Source: Crocinitomix catalasitica ATCC 23190
GTDB lineage: Bacteria; Bacteroidota; Bacteroidia; Flavobacteriales_D; Crocinitomicaceae
Length of the DNA stretch: 64,000 nucleotides
Reading direction: 5' to 3'
NCBI RefSeq assembly: GCF_000621625.1
Contig: NZ_JHXV01000028.1
Coordinates: forward strand, 1-64,000
This document shows, piece by piece, positions 50,380 through 59,799 of this stretch. Both the position numbers and the translations under genes were made by a program. The notes below the pieces were generated by a model. That model ran no database searches and had not been told where the DNA came from. It worked only from the letters and a program-made list of their open reading frames with translations. Position 1 is the first letter of the stretch; each line of letters starts with the position of its first letter.

Positions 50380-51576
50380 TTAGCGAATCTGTCCATTGCC
50401 AAAAACATAATATTTATTGGTGACCAATTGTTTTAATCCTAATGGTCCACGATGGTGTAATTTATCAGTGCTAATTGCAAGTTCTGCGCCAACTCCCATT
50501 TGTCCGCCATCTGTAAAACGGGTTGATGCATTTTGATAAACTGCTGCACTGTCTACTTGCTCCATGAATTCCATGGCTGTTTCCGCGTTTTCAGTCATAA
50601 TGCAGGCAGAGTGTCCGCCAGAATATTGGTTGATTTTTTCGATGGCTGTCTCTTTGTTCGGAACAGATCCAATGACCACTTTAAGGGCGAGGAATTCTTT
50701 ATGCCAAATAGACTCATCTTTTATTTGCTCAGTTTCTAGAAGGGAAGCAATTTTTTGATCACCAAGAATTTGAACCTCTGCTTTTGTAAGGATATTTTTC
50801 AATTCAACAACCTTCTTGTCAAAATCAGCTAGTTTTTCGTCAATTAAAACTTTGTCAAGTGCATTACAAGCGGATATTTTTTGCGTTTTAGCATTCAAAA
50901 TTACCTTTTTGGTTTTTTCCCAATCGGCCTCATCATTTACGTAAACAAAGTTATTCCCTCGTCCGCTAATTAAAACAGCGCATTTTGCATGTTCTTTAAC
51001 AAACGCGATTAATTTTTCGCCACCTCTTGGCACAATCAAGTCGAGTTGCTGGGTGGGATTCTTCAGAAAAGCTTGCGTCTCTTCTCTGTTTAATTCTAAC
51101 ATTTCAATCCAATCTGTCGGTTCGAGTTGATTCGATTTTAAGGCTTCGTGCCAACAAGAAACTAATTTTTTATTGCTAAAAACAGCTTCCTTTCCACCTT
51201 TAAGAAGAATTTTATTGTTGGCTTTAAAGGCTAACATTGCGGCTTCAATCGTCACATCTGGACGCGATTCGTAAATGATCATAATCGTTCCAAATGGTGC
51301 TGTTTTATTGATGATTTTTAATCCGTTTTCTAAGTTCTCAGTGGAGATCACTTGGCTTACTGGATCAGGTTGACCTAATACTTCTCTAATCGATTGAATC
51401 ATGCTGTCAACTTTAGCATCATCAACAATCAGTCGATCGTACATCGCTCGATCTGTTGGATCGAAATTATTTAAGTCTTTTTTGTTCTCTTTTATAATTG
51501 AATTTCGCTCTCTGTCTATGATTTGCATCATACTTTCAAGCACTTTGTTTTTTATATCTTTTGTCAATAATTTCAT
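50380..51576 (-). CDS. proA: Gamma-glutamyl phosphate reductase
   Basis: The second step of proline synthesis: NADPH-dependent reduction of gamma-glutamyl phosphate to glutamate semialdehyde. The catalytic cysteine is C237 (KISACNALDKVL), with the family blocks IYESRPDVTIEAA (101-113), LLKGGKEA and VPRGGEKLI. 398 aa fits. The ATG lies 15 bp after the proB stop. The last gene of the operon. Confidence 0.97.
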   Translation of the reverse strand: MKLLTKDIKNKVLESMMQIIDRERNSIIKENKKDLNNFDPTDRAMYDRLIVDDAKVDSMIQSIREVLGQPDPVSQVISTENLENGLKIINKTAPFGTIMIIYESRPDVTIEAAMLAFKANNKILLKGGKEAVFSNKKLVSCWHEALKSNQLEPTDWIEMLELNREETQAFLKNPTQQLDLIVPRGGEKLIAFVKEHAKCAVLISGRGNNFVYVNDEADWEKTKKVILNAKTQKISACNALDKVLIDEKLADFDKKVVELKNILTKAEVQILGDQKIASLLETEQIKDESIWHKEFLALKVVIGSVPNKETAIEKINQYSGGHSACIMTENAETAMEFMEQVDSAAVYQNASTRFTDGGQMGVGAELAISTDKLHHRGPLGLKQLVTNKYYVFGNGQIR

Positions 51577-51591
51577 AATTCTTTTTAGTTT

Positions 51592-52362
51592 TTATCCTAC
51601 AATTTTAGTCCCTATCTCTTTCCCTGCTACAATGTCGAGGATCACATTTGGCCTTTTACCATTGGCGATAAATGTTTCTATATTCATGGCTGCTGCTCCT
51701 TTTGCAATTTTTAATTTAGAGCCCATTCCTCCTCTTCCGGATGTTTCACCTTTATCCTTTTCTTCAATGTATTTTTCAACATTTTCATTGACTGATATTT
51801 CTGGAATTAATTCAGAGTCCTCGCTGTCAGGATGGCCAGTATAAAAGCCGTCAATATCCGTTAATATAATCAGCATATCAGCATCAATTAATTCAGCAAT
51901 TAAACTAGCTAACTCGTCATTGTCAGAAAACATTGATCGGGTCACTGAAACAGCATCATCTTCATTGGCAATTGGAATGACACCTTCACTTAAAAGTCCC
52001 TCGTAGCAATTAATCATATTCTCTCTGTGCTCACCAGGATTAAAGTCTCTTTTTGTTGCCAAAACTTGGGCGCAACGCATACCATAATCGTGGAATAAGC
52101 TGTAATAATAGCGCATCATACGTGGTTGCCCGATACTCGAATAGACTTGTCTTCGAATAGACTTGTCTTTGATTTTACTTTTGCCTAAAATTTCTTTTCC
52201 TGCATTTGCAGAACCGGATGAAACAAGTACAGCAATTATATCCTGTTCGTACAGCGCTGCAATCTGATCGACAAGGTTTTTTAATATGGGTTGAACAATT
52301 CTTTTGTCTTTATTTATCATTACGTTCGTTCCAACTTTAATGACGACTCTTTTTTTGTGCAT
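51592..52362 (-). CDS. proB: Glutamate 5-kinase (no PUA domain)
   Basis: The first step of proline synthesis: ATP-dependent phosphorylation of glutamate. The start at 52362 (MHKKRVVIKVGTNVM) is chosen because the kinase fold should begin there; the frame runs open to 52398. The blocks VLVSSGSANAG, FNDNDELASLIAELI-type (here FSDNDELASLI), LTDIDGFY and GTGGMGSK-like GRGGMGSKL identify it. At 256 aa it lacks the C-terminal PUA domain of E. coli ProB, as in other short ProB proteins. It is 7 bp downstream of the chimeric ORF and 15 bp upstream of proA. Confidence 0.95.
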   Translation of the reverse strand: MHKKRVVIKVGTNVMINKDKRIVQPILKNLVDQIAALYEQDIIAVLVSSGSANAGKEILGKSKIKDKSIRRQVYSSIGQPRMMRYYYSLFHDYGMRCAQVLATKRDFNPGEHRENMINCYEGLLSEGVIPIANEDDAVSVTRSMFSDNDELASLIAELIDADMLIILTDIDGFYTGHPDSEDSELIPEISVNENVEKYIEEKDKGETSGRGGMGSKLKIAKGAAAMNIETFIANGKRPNVILDIVAGKEIGTKIVG

Positions 52363-52369
52363 ATTTGGT

Positions 52370-52753
52370 TTATTTGGCTTGTTTTTTTGCATAATCAACA
52401 GTCCTATTGAATGCTTTAAATGCAGCCACTTTTATTAGTTTTTCAATATTTTTCTCGTCCATCGAATCAATTGTATTCATTGTGGTTGATTCTTTTGATG
52501 GTAACTTCTTTAACCCTATTTTAGGTGTTAATTTGGACTGGCTAAATAACTCGACTGCATGCGCATAAGTTTTGTTCGCTAGTAATTTTGATTCATTCGT
52601 TGAGAATCCCATTTCTTTTCCTGTTTGCATCATCGACTGCATGAAATAAAACACATAGGCCGGGGTACTTCTATCAATAAGCTTTGCGATAATATCTTGA
52701 TCGTACATTGATGTAACCTGATGAACAATTTTATCTATGTTTTGATTCGTCAT
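52370..52753 (-). CDS. Chimeric ProB-like/ProC-dimerisation-domain ORF, 127 aa
   Basis: From ATG 52753 (MTNQNIDKIVHQV) residues about 5-26 (IDKIVHQVTSMYDQDIIAKL) resemble the start of ProB (LKNLVDQIAALYEQDIIAVL; 9 of 21 identical by hand). Residues about 28-127 (STPAYVFYFMQSMM to FKAFNRTVDYAKKQA) resemble the ProC C-terminal dimerisation domain encoded just upstream (about 56 of 98 identical by hand). The ProC GISGSG stretch before PAYVF is deleted, and GGTT is STT, so ProC activity is not expected; there is no NADPH fold. The frame is intact and nested between proC and proB, so it may be translated. It could be decaying or a regulatory partner of ProC. Confidence 0.7.
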   Translation of the reverse strand: MTNQNIDKIVHQVTSMYDQDIIAKLIDRSTPAYVFYFMQSMMQTGKEMGFSTNESKLLANKTYAHAVELFSQSKLTPKIGLKKLPSKESTTMNTIDSMDEKNIEKLIKVAAFKAFNRTVDYAKKQAK

Positions 52754-52817
52754 ATTGATGCTTTTTAAGATGAATTGATGGGAATGAATGCGTTTAAACG
52801 TTTCCTTCTCGCAATTG

Positions 52818-53627
52818 TCAGGCGTGCTCTTTCCCCAATTCAACTGCACGATCAAAAGCTGCAAAAGCTGCCTGTTTTATTAAATCTTCGACATTGTTTT
52901 TATCCATCGAATCAAGCGCTGCTCTGGTGGTACCTCCTTTTGAAGCGACTTTGTCCATCCAAGTTGACGGTGTTAAATCTGATTGATTAAACAACTCAAT
53001 CGCTCCTTCGAATGTGGTGCTGACCAATAATTTTCCATCATTTGTTGAAAAGCCCATCTTCTTCGCCGCTTCCATCATTGATTGCATAAAGTAAAACACA
53101 TAAGCTGGTCCACTTCCCGAAATACCAGTCGACTTATCAATGAAGCTTTCATCTATCACATGAATTGAAACTCCTGTTGTGTCAAGTAAATTTCGAACCA
53201 TCAACATCTCTACCCGTGATACCGCTTTTGATTCGGTAAAAGATGTTACCCCTTTGCCTACTTTCGCTGGTAGATTTGGCATCGTTCGTATGATTTTATG
53301 AATGCCAAGCAATTCTTGCATATACGGAATTGTCACTCCCGCCATCAACGAAACAATCAGTTGGTCTTGGTTGACTTGTGGTTTCATTTCTTTCATTAAT
53401 TCCTCACAGTGATATGGTTTTACCGCAAGAAAAATGATGTCGGCAGTTGGTAAACAATCTGCTAAATTCTCATAGACATCGAATAATGGGTTTTCTTTTA
53501 AACTGAGAATTGTTGCTTCACTTTTGTCATGAATCATTAATTTTTTTTTGTTCAATAATGGAGATTGCGACATTCCTTCTGAATAGGTTAATCCCATATT
53601 ACCTCCACCAATTACTAATACCTTCAT
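52818..53627 (-). CDS. proC: Pyrroline-5-carboxylate reductase
   Basis: The last step of proline synthesis: NAD(P)H-dependent reduction of pyrroline-5-carboxylate. The start at 53627 (MKVLVIGGGNMG) places the Rossmann GGGNMG at the N-terminus; the frame is open to 53669. The ProC signature STGISGSGPAYVF and the dimerisation domain (KGGTTRAALDSM) are intact. 269 aa is standard. First gene of the operon proC-chimera-proB-proA. Confidence 0.97.
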   Translation of the reverse strand: MKVLVIGGGNMGLTYSEGMSQSPLLNKKKLMIHDKSEATILSLKENPLFDVYENLADCLPTADIIFLAVKPYHCEELMKEMKPQVNQDQLIVSLMAGVTIPYMQELLGIHKIIRTMPNLPAKVGKGVTSFTESKAVSRVEMLMVRNLLDTTGVSIHVIDESFIDKSTGISGSGPAYVFYFMQSMMEAAKKMGFSTNDGKLLVSTTFEGAIELFNQSDLTPSTWMDKVASKGGTTRAALDSMDKNNVEDLIKQAAFAAFDRAVELGKEHA

Positions 53628-53870
53628 AGTTCTTCTTATTTGAACTTGTATCCTGCAAACAATGTGCATTTATTCACATTTGAAATATGATTTTAACAAA
53701 AGCTAAGCGCGTAAAGCTCTAATAAACTGTTATCTAGGAGTTAGGGATGGATTGATGATGGTATAAGAAATTTATATCTAATATCTAACTTATAGATGTT
53801 AGATGGAATGAGTCAAAGTTGGGTAAAAGCGCAACAATTGTGTATATAATTTACACACTTGTTCTTCGCG

Positions 53871-54596
53871 TTATTTAGGATTGCGTTTAAAAATTTTTTC
53901 AAGTTGGTGACTTATAAAACCAAAGTTGAAATTGAATTTCGTATGATGTGTATTGTGTTGCGTGCTAATGAGATTTTTTTGATTGATAAAGGCGATATTG
54001 GAATGACCAAGTGTATTAAAGAATAAGGAATAAATAGGCAATAAAATCAAGGCATAAATCTCGAAGGGGAAAAATAACATCGGAATGATCATAACAGAAC
54101 CCATTAAAAATGATTCGACCGGATGAAAACTAAAAGTTGAAAAAGGGGTGACAACAACAGATTTATGGTGAATTCGGTGAAAAGGCAACAATAATTTTGT
54201 GTGCATAAGGCGATGGACTGCAAAAAAATGAACCTCATTCCAAATCGCAAAAATGAATAAGTCGACTAGAATTAACCAATTATTATCGAATGAAATTTCT
54301 AGTAGATTTTGGCGGTAAAGCCAAATTGTAAGAACGCCGTAGCATGCAAAAATTACAATCGATACAAAACTGTAAGTGATTTCCGTTCTAATTTGATGTT
54401 TGAATAGGGGAAGGGTACTCACTGGTTTTGTCCATCCTTTTTGATGTCCTAATTTTCCAAAAAAATAGAAGCTTGATGCCATTGATAAATACAATAAGCT
54501 AAATGCAAGTATCAACTTAACCAATACAAGGCTAAACGGATCTGAATAGAGTATATTGGTATATAAATCGATCAGCATTAAAATCTTTTTAATCAA
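53871..54596 (-). CDS. Sterol desaturase / fatty acid hydroxylase family protein
   Basis: Membrane diiron hydroxylase with histidine clusters H123-x4-H128-x3-H132 (HFFAVHRLMH), H140-x2-H143-H144 (HRIHH), H158 (FHPVE) and H214-x2-H217-H218 (HNTHH), spread among at least four hydrophobic helices in 241 aa. Substrate unknown; related bacterial proteins hydroxylate fatty acids, carotenoids or sterol-like lipids. Upstream of it (53628-53870 is beyond its stop) the stretch toward proC holds only an ATCTAAC/GTTAGAT hairpin near 53783-53804. Confidence 0.92.
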   Translation of the reverse strand: MIKKILMLIDLYTNILYSDPFSLVLVKLILAFSLLYLSMASSFYFFGKLGHQKGWTKPVSTLPLFKHQIRTEITYSFVSIVIFACYGVLTIWLYRQNLLEISFDNNWLILVDLFIFAIWNEVHFFAVHRLMHTKLLLPFHRIHHKSVVVTPFSTFSFHPVESFLMGSVMIIPMLFFPFEIYALILLPIYSLFFNTLGHSNIAFINQKNLISTQHNTHHTKFNFNFGFISHQLEKIFKRNPK

Positions 54597-54744
54597 ATAT
54601 ACATTCTTTCTTCTTGTATTGTTTATTCATTTTAAGAACGCGGTTGATGAATCTGCGAATTACACAAAAAATAAAAGTTAATGAAAAGTTAAATACTATT
54701 GAGCTATTCAACTATATTTAAATTTGTAAAATTGAATTGATATT

Positions 54745-55116
54745 ATGATCACTGATTATAAATTGAACTTAATAAAACTGCCATTAACAATTCTTGTAAT
54801 GGTTGTGTTATTATTGGGTACAACTGTCAATCAGGCGTATGGTCTTGTTGATAATACCAATCATTCTTCTCAAAAAACTGAGCTTAAAACCCCTTCTCAC
54901 GCTAATCAAGGTCCGTTTTTACAAGTGGAATTGTTAGAAATTGAAGAAAAAGACGATTCAGAAGTTACATCGATTGATTTTGGATTAGGATTCATATCTT
55001 TTCAATTCAATCACACATCTGTAGAGTACATTGCTTCTATACTATCGAATCAAACTGGTAGATCAGCGAAAGTGCCGACTTATTTGAAACTCTGTTCGCT
55101 CAGAATCCATCTATAA
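54745..55116 (+). CDS. Small exported protein of unknown function, 123 aa
   Basis: An N-terminal hydrophobic helix (about 11-32: LPLTILVMVVLLLGTTVNQAYG) acts as signal or anchor. The rest is polar with an acidic ELLEIEEKDDSEVTS segment and a C-terminus (KVPTYLKLCSLRIHL) of the kind seen at the end of small Bacteroidota exported proteins. No family recognised. It precedes nhaD by 146 bp in the same direction and could be part of its operon. Confidence 0.6.
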   Translation: MITDYKLNLIKLPLTILVMVVLLLGTTVNQAYGLVDNTNHSSQKTELKTPSHANQGPFLQVELLEIEEKDDSEVTSIDFGLGFISFQFNHTSVEYIASILSNQTGRSAKVPTYLKLCSLRIHL

Positions 55117-55153
55117 ACTATTTGTTATTTCACTATTCGTTAGTGAAAATTAT

Positions 55154-55229
55154 TGATCGGTTTAGTTCCGATCAGCCAGAAAGATTTTCTTAAAAACAAA
55201 TAGAGCTTCACCAAATAAAGGAGTGAAGC
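55154..55229 (+). promoter_or_regulatory. Two-hairpin leader in front of nhaD
   Basis: Hairpin 1: TGATCGG (55154-55160) with CCGATCA (55168-55174), 7-nt loop. Hairpin 2: GCTTCAC (55205-55211) with GTGAAGC (55223-55229), its loop holding the purine-rich AAAGGAG. The nhaD ATG is 33 nt further. No match to a riboswitch class I know, but such paired structures before an ion transporter may be regulatory. Confidence 0.35.
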
Positions 55230-55262
55230 AGGTTAATTCAACCAAAATTTAAAAGTTCAATT

Positions 55263-56561
55263 ATGTATATATTAATGACGTTGGCATTTATAGCGGGGTA
55301 TGCTGCAATTGCTTTAGAGCATCCATTAAAAATTGATAAAGCGGCTTCAGCTTTACTAACTGCTGTTGTTGTCTGGGTGTTATTGGTCGTAGGGCAAGAT
55401 GCTTTATTGGGTAATATTGAAAATAGTGCGCATTATATTGATGAGAGTTTAATGCATCATTTAGGTGAAATTGCAGGTATTTTATTCTTTTTAATGGGTG
55501 CGATGACTATTGTCGAAATCATCGATACACATGGTGGCTTTACACTGATAACGAATAAGATTACAACCTTAAATAAAGGGCGTTTATTGATCATTTTATC
55601 CTTAATTACATTTGTGATGAGTGCCGCTTTAGACAACTTAACTACATCCATAATAATGGCTACCTTATTGCGAAAATTAATCAGTGATAAAAAAGAATTG
55701 TGGTTATTTGCAGGTATGGCAATTATTGCTGCCAATGCTGGTGGTGCATGGTCGCCAATTGGTGATGTAACAACGATTATGTTGTGGATTGGAGGACAAG
55801 TAACTGCTGCAAATATTGTTGTTGAAATTATTCTTCCAAGTTTAGTTTGTTTGCTCGTACCTTTGTTATTTGTTGCTTCTCGATTAAAAGGGAATTTACA
55901 ACCTGTTCAGGTCAATTCATCAAATAATAAATTTGAGATTCCATTGAGAGAAAGTAAAATTGCTTTATATGTTGGTGTGGCCGCATTAATGTTTGTTCCT
56001 GTTTTTAAAACGCTTACTCATTTGCCACCATTTATGGGTGTATTATTGGGTTTAAGTGTTTTGTGGATTGTAACTGAGATAATGCACAAAAGAAAAGAGT
56101 CAGAAACGAAAAAAGCCTTTTCAATTGTAAAGATTTTACAGAAATTAGATACAGCTAGTATTTTATTCTTCCTAGGAATTTTATTGGCGGTTGCAGCATT
56201 ACAAACTGCTGGTCATATGACAGATTTAGCGACCTTGTTGGAAGATAAAATTGGCAATATTTGGATCATTAACTTAATGATAGGGTTGCTTTCTGCAATT
56301 GTAGATAATGTTCCACTTGTAGCAGGAGCTATTGGTATGTACGATTTAAGTGTTTACCCAACCGATCATATTTTCTGGGAGTTATTGGCGTATTGTGCGG
56401 GAACAGGAGGATCAGTCTTGATTATTGGTTCGGCTGCAGGTGTTGCAATAATGGGTATCTTAAAAATTGATTTTGTCTGGTATCTTAAAAACATTTCACT
56501 CTTAGCATTGATTGGATACCTATCTGGAGCATTGACTTTTTGGTTACTGAATATGTTGTAA
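55263..56561 (+). CDS. nhaD: NhaD-type sodium/proton antiporter
   Basis: It exchanges cytoplasmic Na+ (or Li+) for H+, helping salt tolerance; fits a marine habitat. Conserved blocks SAALDNLTTSIIMATLLRKL, WSPIGDVTTIMLWIGGQV and IVDNVPLVAGAIGMY, with the Asp-Asn pairs in two of them (SAALDNL and AIVDNV), are typical of the NhaD/ArsB superfamily. About 11-12 hydrophobic helices in 432 aa. Preceded by a structured leader. Confidence 0.92.
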   Translation: MYILMTLAFIAGYAAIALEHPLKIDKAASALLTAVVVWVLLVVGQDALLGNIENSAHYIDESLMHHLGEIAGILFFLMGAMTIVEIIDTHGGFTLITNKITTLNKGRLLIILSLITFVMSAALDNLTTSIIMATLLRKLISDKKELWLFAGMAIIAANAGGAWSPIGDVTTIMLWIGGQVTAANIVVEIILPSLVCLLVPLLFVASRLKGNLQPVQVNSSNNKFEIPLRESKIALYVGVAALMFVPVFKTLTHLPPFMGVLLGLSVLWIVTEIMHKRKESETKKAFSIVKILQKLDTASILFFLGILLAVAALQTAGHMTDLATLLEDKIGNIWIINLMIGLLSAIVDNVPLVAGAIGMYDLSVYPTDHIFWELLAYCAGTGGSVLIIGSAAGVAIMGILKIDFVWYLKNISLLALIGYLSGALTFWLLNML

Positions 56562-56736
56562 TTGATAGTTGTTTTTAATGCGTGTGTTATGGTTTTTGTG
56601 ATTTGGATATTCGAATTTATGATTTGGGTTTTTAGACAAGTATAATTTCACTTTAATTGATGTATTGGAATTTATCTGAATCCTCCTGTTTATATAATAA
56701 AATGCGTACTTTTGGTAGAGAAAAAAATCTATTTGT

Positions 56737-57294
56737 TTGAAGAAAATACGGGCATATCAGCAAGAGGCCGTCACCATATTTTTGGGTGTCTTCTTATTAT
56801 TATGCATTGGTATAGGATTGTTTTATCAGTTTGAAAAACAGTTGATTCAACAAGAAGTGGTTAAAAATATAGAAACGGGTTTTGTTCCTGATGATTTATT
56901 GACCTTTCACGTTTCAAAAGCAGAAATTGATACAAAATTTAGATGGATCCATTCTCGAGAATTCGAATATAACGATGCTATGTACGATATTGTCGAACGA
57001 CATGAGACGGCAGATTCGGTTGAATTAATTTGCTTTTTGGATGATAAAGAGACCAAGTTATTGCGTCGAATGGAAAAGATGAAACGCTATGTTTTGGGTT
57101 TAGATACAGATGATGAAGGTCCTGAGAATAGGCCAAGACTCAATGTTAAATTACCTTTCTTATTCCTTAATCAATTAGACGAGTTGTCTTTTAATCTCAA
57201 TGTTTTCCACGATCGATTGGAAGCATTCAAAAAAATATCGTTGTATCAATCAATTTATTTCCCTCCGCTATCGCCTCCTCCCAATAATAGTTAA
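56737..57294 (+). CDS. Single-pass membrane protein of unknown function, 185 aa
   Basis: The start is TTG at 56737 (LKKIRAYQQEAV); no ATG precedes the single transmembrane helix (about 11-29: VTIFLGVFLLLCIGIGLFY). A -7-like TACTTTTG lies at 56707-56714, 22 nt upstream. The remainder is charged with an acidic DTDDEGPENRP loop and ends in a Pro-rich PPLSPPPNNS tail. No family recognised. It may form an operon with the TBDR 59 bp downstream. Confidence 0.65.
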   Translation: MKKIRAYQQEAVTIFLGVFLLLCIGIGLFYQFEKQLIQQEVVKNIETGFVPDDLLTFHVSKAEIDTKFRWIHSREFEYNDAMYDIVERHETADSVELICFLDDKETKLLRRMEKMKRYVLGLDTDDEGPENRPRLNVKLPFLFLNQLDELSFNLNVFHDRLEAFKKISLYQSIYFPPLSPPPNNS

Positions 57295-57353
57295 ACCAAA
57301 TTTCACGCTAATAAAAGCGAAAATTAATTGAGTTTAATTATTAATCTTTATAA

Positions 57354-59759
57354 ATGAAAAAAATTCTAAGTACAATGGTGCTTTGTTGTGCTGTGGCAAT
57401 TGGTCATGCACAAGTCTTAAATATTGTTGACAGTGAATCTGGAGACAAATTGGACCAAGTATCATTAATGAATAAAACGCCAAATACCTTTGCTACAACG
57501 AATGCAAAAGGAATGGTGGATATTACTCCATTTAAAGGTGCCGAAAGAATTGAGGTGATTTATTTAGGGTATGAAAAACAAGTGTTTTCTTATCAAGAAT
57601 TAATTGGTTTGAATGATACTTTAAAATTATTGCGTTTATCCTTCTCAACAGATGCAATTGTTGTTTCTTCATCAAGGTGGAAGCAGAATGTTAGGGATAT
57701 TCCCTTTAAAGTAACGGCTATTTCTCGTATTGATGTCGAACTTCAAAATCCACAATCGGCAGCTGATTTATTAGCGGGTTCGGGTGAGATCTTTGTTCAG
57801 AAAAGTCAATACGGAGGTGGTTCACCAATGATTCGAGGTTTTGCAACCAATCGGCTATTGTATAGTATTGACGGTGTGCGAATGAATACAGCGATTTTTC
57901 GTGGCGGGAACTTGCAAAATGTTATTTCTTTAGATCCTTTTGCCATTGAGAATACCGAAGTGTTATTCGGACCGGGTTCTGTGATTTACGGAAGTGATGC
58001 GATTGGTGGTGTAATGAGTTTTCAAACTTTAAAGCCTAGTTTGTCCTTAGACGGAGATCCTTATGTGGCAGGTAAAGCTATCAGTCGAATTTCATCGGCA
58101 AGCAACGAATTGTCTGCGCATTTTGATGTCAATGTCGGCTGGAAAAAATGGGCGATGATAACGAGTTTTACATCGAATGATTATGGCGATTTAAAAATGG
58201 GTTCGAATGGTCCAGATGAATATTTGCGTCCTTATTATGTGGGGCGTGTAGACAATGTTGATGTGGTTGTTAATAATGACGATCCTCGGATTCAAAGTCC
58301 TTCTGGTTACGATCAAATCAATTTCATGCAAAAAGTGAGGTTTCAACCGAATCAAAATTGGGACATCAATTATGGTTTCCATTATTCTGAAACTTCTCCT
58401 TATTCGAGATATGACAGGCATCTCCGTGTTAAAGATGGTTTGCCGCGTTATGGAGAATGGAATTATGGTCCTCAAAAATGGATGATGAACAATATTAGTA
58501 TTGAACATGATGGTTCAACTGTGATGTATGACCAAATGAATATTCGTTTGGCGCATCAATACTTCGAAGAGAGCCGTATCAGTCGTGATTTTAACGATGC
58601 AACACGCGAAATTCGAATGGATAAAGTTGATGCCTATTCTGCCAATGTTGATTTTAATAAATCATTCGGAAAACGTGATCAACTGATTTATGGTTTTGAA
58701 TTTGTACAGAACGATATTCGATCTTCTGGGATTGATGAAAATGTGTTAACCGGTGCTTCGCAGGTTGGACCAGCAAGATATCCTCAAGCAACTTGGGCGT
58801 CTTATGCAGTTTATATCAGTGATCAATATAAGATCAATGAAAAATTCTTAGTTCAAGGTGGGTTGCGTTATAATGTTTTCCAAATGGATGCACAATTCGA
58901 CACCTCTTTCTATCCTTTTCCTTATACCGAAGCGAAATTGAATGAAGGTGCTTTGACAGGAAGTGTTGGGGCAGTTTATCGGCCGAATAATAGTTGGGTG
59001 ATTAGTGCGAATGCCGCGACAGGTTATCGTTCTCCGAATGTGGATGATATGGGTAAAGTATTCGATTCTGAGCCGGGTGCTGTTGTTGTACCCAATCCTG
59101 ACTTGAAAGCCGAATATGCTTATAATTTTGATCTTGGAATTACGAAAGTATTGGGTGGATTTGCAAAAGTTGATGCGACTGTATTTTATACTTATTTAGA
59201 CAATGCATTGGTGCGGCGTGATTTTACTTTAAACGGAATGGATAGTATTGTTTATGCCGGAGATATGAGTAAAGTTCAAGCGATACAAAATGCAGCTGTT
59301 GCTAATGTTTATGGAATTCAGTTGGGGATAGAAATCATGTTCGGTGCTGGATTCGGCTTCTCATCTAAATTTAATTATCAAGTGGGAGAAGAAGAATTGG
59401 ATGACGGTTCTGTTAGTCCTTCTCGACATGCGGCACCAATGTTTGGTGTATCTCGATTGTTTTATAAAAGAGGGAAATTGAACTTGCAATTCTATGCTGA
59501 ATATAGTGGAGGACGCTCGTATGAAGAATTGCCAATCACTGAACAGGCAAAACCAGAAATCTATGCAATTGATGACAACGGGAATCCTTATTCTCCAGAA
59601 TGGTATACGGTCAATTTTAAGGCGATGTACCAAATTTCAGATCATTTTACTGTAAATGCTGGATTGGAGAATATTACTGATCAATTGTATCGATCTTATA
59701 GCTCTGGAATATCTGCAGCGGGACGGAATTTTATTCTTTCGCTGAAAGCTACTTTTTAA
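57354..59759 (+). CDS. TonB-dependent receptor, haem/siderophore type
   Basis: Signal peptide (1-20), short CarboxypepD_reg domain (about 21-95), plug (about 105-235: GGGSPMIRGFATNRLLYSIDGVRMN, GPGSVIYGSDAIGGVMSFQT) and a 22-strand-type barrel ending in F (FILSLKATF). The GYRSPNVDDMGKVFDSEPGAVVVPNPDLKAEY region (in pieces YRSPNVDDMGKV, VPNPDLKAEYAYN) resembles haem/haemoglobin-type receptors, so iron or haem uptake is my best guess. 801 aa is normal. Substrate not proven. Confidence 0.9.
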   Translation: MKKILSTMVLCCAVAIGHAQVLNIVDSESGDKLDQVSLMNKTPNTFATTNAKGMVDITPFKGAERIEVIYLGYEKQVFSYQELIGLNDTLKLLRLSFSTDAIVVSSSRWKQNVRDIPFKVTAISRIDVELQNPQSAADLLAGSGEIFVQKSQYGGGSPMIRGFATNRLLYSIDGVRMNTAIFRGGNLQNVISLDPFAIENTEVLFGPGSVIYGSDAIGGVMSFQTLKPSLSLDGDPYVAGKAISRISSASNELSAHFDVNVGWKKWAMITSFTSNDYGDLKMGSNGPDEYLRPYYVGRVDNVDVVVNNDDPRIQSPSGYDQINFMQKVRFQPNQNWDINYGFHYSETSPYSRYDRHLRVKDGLPRYGEWNYGPQKWMMNNISIEHDGSTVMYDQMNIRLAHQYFEESRISRDFNDATREIRMDKVDAYSANVDFNKSFGKRDQLIYGFEFVQNDIRSSGIDENVLTGASQVGPARYPQATWASYAVYISDQYKINEKFLVQGGLRYNVFQMDAQFDTSFYPFPYTEAKLNEGALTGSVGAVYRPNNSWVISANAATGYRSPNVDDMGKVFDSEPGAVVVPNPDLKAEYAYNFDLGITKVLGGFAKVDATVFYTYLDNALVRRDFTLNGMDSIVYAGDMSKVQAIQNAAVANVYGIQLGIEIMFGAGFGFSSKFNYQVGEEELDDGSVSPSRHAAPMFGVSRLFYKRGKLNLQFYAEYSGGRSYEELPITEQAKPEIYAIDDNGNPYSPEWYTVNFKAMYQISDHFTVNAGLENITDQLYRSYSSGISAAGRNFILSLKATF

Positions 59760-59774
59760 TAGCGTAAAAACATT

Positions 59775-59799
59775 TTGATATTCGTTTTTTGAATATCAA
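59775..59799. terminator. Hairpin after the TBDR gene
   Basis: Perfect 9-bp stem TTGATATTC (59775-59783) with GAATATCAA (59791-59799) around a T-rich 7-nt loop, 16 bp after the stop. There is no T run after it, so it may be only a transcript-protecting hairpin. Confidence 0.45.

Noticed and set aside
52754-52864. Longer start at 52864 for the chimeric ORF
   Set aside because: The extra 37 codons overlap the proC 3' end and have no similarity to ProB or ProC; ATG 52753 starts exactly before the ProB-like part.
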